DNA of 64,000 nt from Triatoma infestans (taxonomy: Eukaryota > Arthropoda > Insecta > Hemiptera > Reduviidae). Shown here piece after piece: positions 58,425-64,000 of this stretch. Numbering within the stretch: position 1 is the first letter of the stretch; the number at the start of each line of letters is the position of its first letter. The notes under the pieces are model-generated. The model was given only the letters and a program-made list of their open reading frames with translations. It was not told where the DNA came from and ran no database searches. The stretch spans positions 1-64,000 of the forward strand of contig JAAEAF010003439.1 in assembly GCA_011037195.1 (NCBI GenBank), given 5' to 3'. A program made the translations under genes and the position numbers.

Positions 58425-59462
58425 TTGGAAATAATATGTCAAATGGAATTTGATAACCGCCTTAAACGAAAGTAATATAATATGTGAACTATATTATTTC
58501 TAAACCCTATTTGCTACAAATTTATTCAGTGAAACAATTTTTGATAAAAGTATGGTTGTTTTTAAAATATAATTCAAGGTTTCTATTCTTTTCATTTTTT
58601 TTTTATTTTAAACTGTTCTTTCATTTTGTTGTTTGCTTGATAATATATTTATGCACTGGTAAACCTTGATATATTCCCACTCATTTTCATTATATGTTTA
58701 AATTTTGATAAATAAATGTGTTCAAGAACATAAAGGTGCATAACGCTATTTTACTTCCTTTTTTTTTATAATACATTTTGATCTTAAATCTGTATTGACA
58801 AGGTTTATATTTTGAAAACAAGAAAATAATAAGAAATATCTAGTTCCTAAAAATATTCTTAAATTTCTTTTCTTTTTTTTTTCTGTTTTATTAATTAATA
58901 GAATTATATTTGTATAGATAATTCAACCTACATATTTTATTATTAGATTAAATAATGCTGGAAGGAAGCCCAGTTAGTTAGTGTGTGAGTGCGTTACCAC
59001 TTAAGAAACTATTTATAAATAGCTAACCAACTATGAAATGTTTACTTATTTACTTTTCCATAATAATACTGGTAAATTCTATCATCTTAACCATTTATAA
59101 TATCTGTATTAATGCTCATTGAAATACAGCTACCAGAGTATGTCTCGCTTTCATTCGTCTTAGATAAAAATATAATAGGTTATCCACTATTAATGTTTCA
59201 GCTGATATGAAACACTTAATTGACTTTTTCTTATTTCATTTTTTAAAACATTTAATTTGACTAATTTATTTCAGTAATAGAGATTTTGAATGTATTTGTC
59301 CTTTTTCATAAGGTTGGAAATAATTTGTCAAATGGAATTTAAAATCTGCGTTAAACGAAAGTAATATATATATTATTTCTAAACACTATTTGCTAGAATT
59401 AATTCAGTGAAACAATTTTTGATAAAAGTGTGGTTGTTTTTAAAATACAATTCAAGGTTGTG
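58425..59462 (+). repeat. direct duplication of about 145 bp
   Basis: ataatatgtcaaatggaatt ... gtttttaaaatataattcaa gg (58427-58580) recurs at 59320-59460 with small indels, about 890 bp apart. Confidence 0.7.
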
Positions 59463-59751
59463 AAATACAATACAAGGAAGTATTGTATTGAAACTGTATC
59501 TATATTTCTCTATCCTTTCACTGTTGGTCTCTTATATATATTAGCCTCGCCTCATATCATCGGTTTCATTACAATAGAATCCCATCCAACTGTCCAAGTT
59601 TTTCTCTAAACTAATACTTTAAAATACATTTAAAATTTCTAATTCTTCTGTTTCTTGCTTCCATTATTGCTAAAGGTAGGTAGGTACATTATATTGAACT
59701 TGTGTAGGTATTCCACAACCTGACAATAAAATTCCTTTTAAAAAGAGCAGC

Positions 59752-59878
59752 AGACATATTTTCCGTGATAGCCTGCTTTCTTTTGGTGATCATCGACCGG
59801 TTTTGGGCGTTCGCCCATCATCAGGATGTTTTGTCAAAACGTGTGATAACGTAGATTTGCAAAGAGCAAATTCAAGTT
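59752..59878. mobile_element. solo arm of the foldback family, copy 3
   Basis: A single arm (gacatattttccgtgatagc to the hammerhead region and gttttgtcaaaacgtgtgat) without the matching inverted arm. Confidence 0.75.
59791..59828 (-). ncRNA. hammerhead motif in foldback copy 3
   Basis: Stem I CATC/GATG (4 bp), core CTGATGA, helix II GGGC gaac GCCC, stem III ACCGGT, GTC. The first G of the GAAA box is A here, which should abolish cleavage. Confidence 0.55.
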
Positions 59879-60065
59879 GATACACTCCAAAAAATCCTCC
59901 AAAAAGTTTTCAAAATCTATTTATGAATAAAAATGATAGATCTTTCATTTTATAATAATGTTCCAACTTAAAAGAAAATCGTTAGGAAGTTCATGGCACG
60001 GTAGATCTTAAAGTAATTTTAAGAAATATTAGAAACTAGTGCGTTAGGAAGTAGTAAGTAATTAT

Positions 60066-60300
60066 GAGGGGAGGGATTAGCTCAGTGGTTAGCGCGTTGA
60101 ACTCCCACGCGGAGGTCCTGGGTTTAAGTCCAGTGCTACCCTTAGTTTTTTTCTTCCTAGAAGCCTCTACAGCTCACTGTCCGGTGATGGACAGTGGTCT
60201 CTGTAACGGGAGAACACTGTCCGGAGGCCGGCAGTGCACTGAAAAGGCTCCGAATTTTGGGGTAGCTATATGGGCCCTGAAGGGCTTTGGATAGCATAGG
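60066..60300 (+). mobile_element. SINE-A copy, tail A, best preserved
   Basis: A box TAGCTCAGTGG at 60078-60088 and B box GGTTTAAGTCC at 60121-60131, spaced as in a tRNA. Core gcctctacagctcactgtcc, gagaacactgtccggaggcc. Tail A ggggtagctatatgggccct, ggctttggatagcatagg. Confidence 0.92.
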
Positions 60301-60478
60301 CCAAAATTCCAAGTTTCAAGAAAATTAGTAAACCGGAAGTGCGCTAGTACTGAGCAGTTTTTTTTTCAGTTTTCGGCGAATTTCATTAAATTTGGTACAC
60401 TAAGTATAACATTTGTCAATTATAATTTTGAGAACTGGAGTAAGAGAAAGTTGTGTGAGTGTTTCACACCAGGTTTTA
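60301..60478 (+). repeat. H-family right end
   Basis: ccaaaattccaagtttcaag, aaaccggaagtgcgctagta, then gagtaagagaaagttgtgtg with tttcacaccagg. Directly joined to SINE-A at 60300. Confidence 0.8.
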
Positions 60479-60514
60479 TATTTTTTTAGTTTTGTATAGT
60501 TATTTTTTTTTTTT

Positions 60515-60702
60515 TTAACCTTAAGTCAGATGCAATACAAAGTTTGAGCTTCTTGCCATTTTACTACATATAGACATCATTCGCTAAAAAAAACATTGTT
60601 TTAATGGATTCAATGGACTTCCAAACATGTATTTCCTGTGAAAACTGGACGTTGTAAAATTTGACACAAACACAATAACTCCCCTCTTCAACATTCAGAG
60701 AA
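60515..60702 (-). repeat. H-family left part
   Basis: Complement of gtcagatgcaatacaaagtt, catttcctgtgaaaactgga, aaatttgacacaaacacaat, gagaaagtag. Confidence 0.65.
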
Positions 60703-60954
60703 AGTAGAAAAGGATGAGGGGAGTTCAAGGCAAGCCATGTCGTTAGAGTTTCCTATAAAACGTAAAATACTACATTCTAACATCTATGTAATATTAACAT
60801 TTTTAATTTTTAATTTTTTTAATTTGAAGAAAATTAGTAAAAAAAAAAAATTTTCAGATCGTTTTTTTCCTTTACTATAAAAAAAAAAATAAAAATATGT
60901 CTAAACTCTTCGATGATATGTACAGTTAGAATCATATGATCTGATAATATTTTC

Positions 60955-61096
60955 GTTCTTAATGCATTTCCGGCCTCTGGACAAAGTTGTAGGGGCTCTC
61001 CTAAGGCGAGAAAATCTAAGCGCAACTCTGTCTGGACTTGAATCCGGGACCAGGTTCCTAATCTACTGCGCTACACTGAGCTAATCTCGCCCCAAT
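60955..61096 (-). mobile_element. SINE-A, truncated
   Basis: Complement carries gagattagctcagtgtagcg, cccggattcaagtcc and cgccttaggagagcccctac. Lacks the distal core and tail. Confidence 0.82.
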
Positions 61097-61189
61097 CTCA
61101 TAATTATGGATAAAACTTTTTCCAGTTCAACATGTTGTAAATACTAGTTTGGAACTCTTAGTAAAGCTGCTAAAGCACCCTAATATTAT

Positions 61190-61700
61190 ATAAGTAAACA
61201 GAACTATACATTTTTCTGAAATGATAATTTAGAAAACTCAGAAAAATCAATTTTAATAGAAAAATGCTTCAAATAAAAGAGATAGGTATTTTTTATATTT
61301 GTAGATAGTGTACAAAAAAAAATTAAGGAAAATCTTTCAAAGTCATATGCGAAGAAATGGCAAAAAAAAACAGAAAGTCTCAATTAAAGATAAAGAGAAT
61401 AAAGTCAGTCACACTTTGTGAATCTGGATTTTGATTAAACCTTGTCAGATGCTATGGTGGTCCCTAACGGAATATTAAGTTGCGAGTTTCTTGTAGTTTT
61501 TCATTTTTGATCTCAAAATATCTATTTTATTTAAAAAAAACACACACACAAACAGCGAGAGGGAGATTTTGATATTGACACCATTCGATAAAAATATTTT
61601 TTCGTATTCCAGAGAACTCAAAAACTGCATTTCCGGCTAACACACGAAAATTTGTCACGATTGCAATATTTCTTCTTACAGAATAGTAGAGAGTAAAAAA
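61190..61700 (-). repeat. H-family left and middle part
   Basis: gtcagatgctatggtggtcc, aaacacacacacaaacagcg, gcatttccggctaacacacg, gtcacgattgcaatatttct. Truncated on the left. Confidence 0.65.
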
Positions 61701-61704
61701 ACAT

Positions 61705-63360
61705 ATGCCCAACCTTAAATTCAGTTTTATTTTGTATTTATTTGTATAATTGTCATTTATTATGTGATATTTATTGTATAATTGTAGGAATACATGTATT
61801 TTAGTAGACAGACTATTTTCCCCTTGGTTGTTAACCTCCATCTAAATGATAATGCATGTCTTGTACAAAACGTGCCATGAATGCAGCTCCATGTTTTATG
61901 ACGGGATGCTTTATACAGACAAAATATTTTGGAATAATTTCTGTCTTGAGTTTAGCTCAAGACGCTTCGTAATTAATGATTTCAATTATTTTTAAATATC
62001 TCCTTCAGTAAGCTTATTCGATGGCTAAATTTTTATATTTATATGGTAAATTTCTAAGCGGTATTATTATCTTTGTCCATATTTTATTGAACTAAACAGG
62101 TTCCTCCACGCCCCCCTAAACTCTGAAACCACAGGGTTTTACTATTTTACTGTGATAAAATGAACTCATTATAAGTTGGAATTTAATGGAAAAATCAGTC
62201 CAGTGGCAATTTTATATTATCTTTCGGTGAACCAGAGAAGCATACAAAGCCTGAAAAGAATTCCTTATTCTTGACATTAAATATATTTTCTGTTCAAAAA
62301 TATATTATAAAAATTTCCACAAATTAAGAAGCATCAAAATTTTAAAAAATTAATTAATTAATAAATATGTGAAGAATTCAATCCAAGATCCCGTTTAGAA
62401 AAAGAACAGAGGTGAATAAAGAATTAAATGATTAAAGTAACCAAATCAAGACACATTGGTTGCTCCTTCCATGTTGCATAACATAACGGCAAATAAAAAA
62501 ATACTAGGAAGAGATTATCTATTATTAAAAAGAAATTAGCTTTGTACGGTAAAATATAAACACACTAGTAGTTTAGATCATTGTTAATTTTATCAGTAGA
62601 ATAATAAATTATGCGAAATCTTTTTGTGTAATAAAGTTTGATTGTTATATGTATCCGGTATTTGATAATTTAGAAACGTTCTTACTTTGCTGAAGATTTT
62701 ATTGTTATTTGCAACAGTTCCCAAGCCTATTTTGCTTTTATAAATTTTCTTTTTCTAATTCAATTTATGAATTACTAGACTAAAACTATGCTCTATGTTA
62801 TGGGTTATTTTTTTTTATTATAAGGATATTCAAATATAGAAAACCTTTCATAAAGTTTGGAAAATCATTAATTTCAAAAATCATTCTCCAGTTTGTTGAA
62901 AATTACACGAAAAATTCTTTATATTATCTATTTTGCAAAGCATTTTATTGGTTGATCTCTCAAGAGAATGTCTAAAATTTTGCCCAAAAAATATTTTGAA
63001 AATTGTTCAAGCTGACAAAAAAATAAATAAAAATAAGAATTAAATATAAACTAAAAGCTAAGTAAAATATGAACTTAAATTCAAGGAGCCTCAAAAATAG
63101 CATCGTTTTATCTGATATAAGATTTTATTAGGTTTTTTAAAGCAGTCTTATTATAATAACAGAAGTATTTAGAAAAAAGAAATTATGCGAAATCTATTTA
63201 ATAGTTAGTTTATAAATAACTTTTTTCATCTTATAAATATTTGTAAAGAGAATAGTTTAAAAGCCAAATCGATTACTAGTTGCCCTACAAGATTTCTTGA
63301 GTGTTTCTAATGTAATATTTCGACTATTTTTGCTGGTATATATGTGTTATACATATATAT
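61705..63360. other. gene-free AT-rich stretch
   Basis: No exon, SINE or LINE recognised until the RTE-like fragment at 63365. Confidence 0.35.
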
Positions 63361-63364
63361 CTTC

Positions 63365-63945
63365 TTCTTTCGCTCTCGAAGGTCCTTGGCCTTTTCAATC
63401 ACTCTTTCCTATTAAAGCAACACTTCCCCAAGTCCTTAATCCGAGACTCCTGATATTCCTCGACATCATCCAGCCACTTGAAAACCTCGGTCTTCCTCTT
63501 TTTCTAGCCTTTCCTGGGTATTCTTCCATCATCTCTTGGAAATTCGGGGTTCTTCCATTCTTATTAAGGTGCCCTAACTAACTTAATCTTCCCTTCTTAA
63601 TCCATCTAACCAAATCCTGCTCCGAATTTTATTATTTTGTACGTCTCTCCTTCCTTTACAGGGCCAAAGATTTTCCTGAGGATCTTCCTCTCCAAGCATT
63701 CAACAGTCTTTCATCCTCTTTTCTTAGCACCCACATTTCACTGTCATACGCCACCACTGGCCTCAATATGGCTTCTTGTATACTATCAGTTTTGCTTCTC
63801 TAGATAGTTCCCCGAAATTGAACACTTACTGCAGTGCTCAGAAACACCTACTGGCTGCCGGTATCCTGCCATTCATTCCTACACTTATTTCGGCCCCTAG
63901 ATATTTGAAAGATTCAACTCTTTCATACTCGTACGGTGCGCACAT
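63365..63945 (-). mobile_element. RTE-like LINE C-terminal fragment
   Basis: The - strand encodes YERVESFKYLGAEISVGMNG, VYKKP, RPVVAYDSEMWVLRKEDERL, DLVRWIKKGRLS, LGHL, KRGRPRFSSGWMMSRNIR and LGLRTW with several frame breaks. This is the thumb and post-RT region of RTE-like LINEs. Homology stops near 63945, leaving a truncated copy. Confidence 0.82.
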
Positions 63946-64000
63946 TGTTCTTTATTTCATATCTTTATTTCTTTTATATATATTTTTCTTCTATATATAT

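Larger units (their letters stand above)
58590..60060. other. gene-free AT-rich stretch
   Basis: Apart from the duplicated segment and the solo foldback arm, nothing is recognised. Confidence 0.35.

Overview
The window is eukaryotic nuclear DNA: very AT-rich, full of homopolymer runs and (GT)n or (AT)n tracts, with GT-AG spliced genes and a dense load of non-LTR retrotransposons, Penelope-like sequence, tRNA-derived SINEs and DNA transposons. The RAD54 protein is animal-type. A small cysteine-rich secreted protein of a kind common in insects sits beside it. An arthropod, probably an insect with a large repeat-rich genome, fits best. I cannot name the species.

Only two genes are well supported. 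(1) The 3' two-thirds of RAD54 (SNF2-family recombination translocase) lie on the + strand as ten in-phase exons between 11720 and 28026. They encode helicase motifs Ia to VI and the C-terminus. Exons for the N-terminus and Walker A are not seen in the 11.7 kb upstream. (2) On the - strand a divergent gene begins near 8765 with a TATA box and initiator, a first coding exon of only 5 nt (8705-8709), a 2.17-kb intron, and an exon (6353-6537) for a signal peptide and a cysteine-rich inhibitor-like domain. The rest of that gene is not found.

Region by region: 1-5775 is a cluster of one dispersed repeat family (here called H-family), with a LINE nested inside and flanked by a 14-bp target-site duplication. 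5776-9590 holds the cysteine-rich gene. 9592-10219 is a PIF/Harbinger-like element with a MADF remnant. 10428-11531 is a Penelope-like remnant with hammerhead-ribozyme motifs and a SINE inside. 11720-28026 is RAD54, whose introns hold SINEs, RTE-like, Jockey-like and other LINE pieces and H-family copies. 28170-64000 is intergenic or intronic DNA with no recognisable conserved exon, made of H-family copies, SINEs, nested LINEs, foldback palindromes and a short tandem array, ending in an RTE-like LINE fragment.

The most interesting material is in the repeats. A foldback family (39167, 46972, 59752) carries a hammerhead-ribozyme core in each arm, and separate hammerhead motifs mark Penelope-like termini (10509, 11429, 52671). 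The H-family has subterminal inverted repeats, a terminal hairpin and about 295-bp internal tandem units, the architecture of Helentron-associated non-autonomous elements. One SINE family occurs ten times with at least three interchangeable 3' tails, one of which matches the 3' end of a LINE in the same window.
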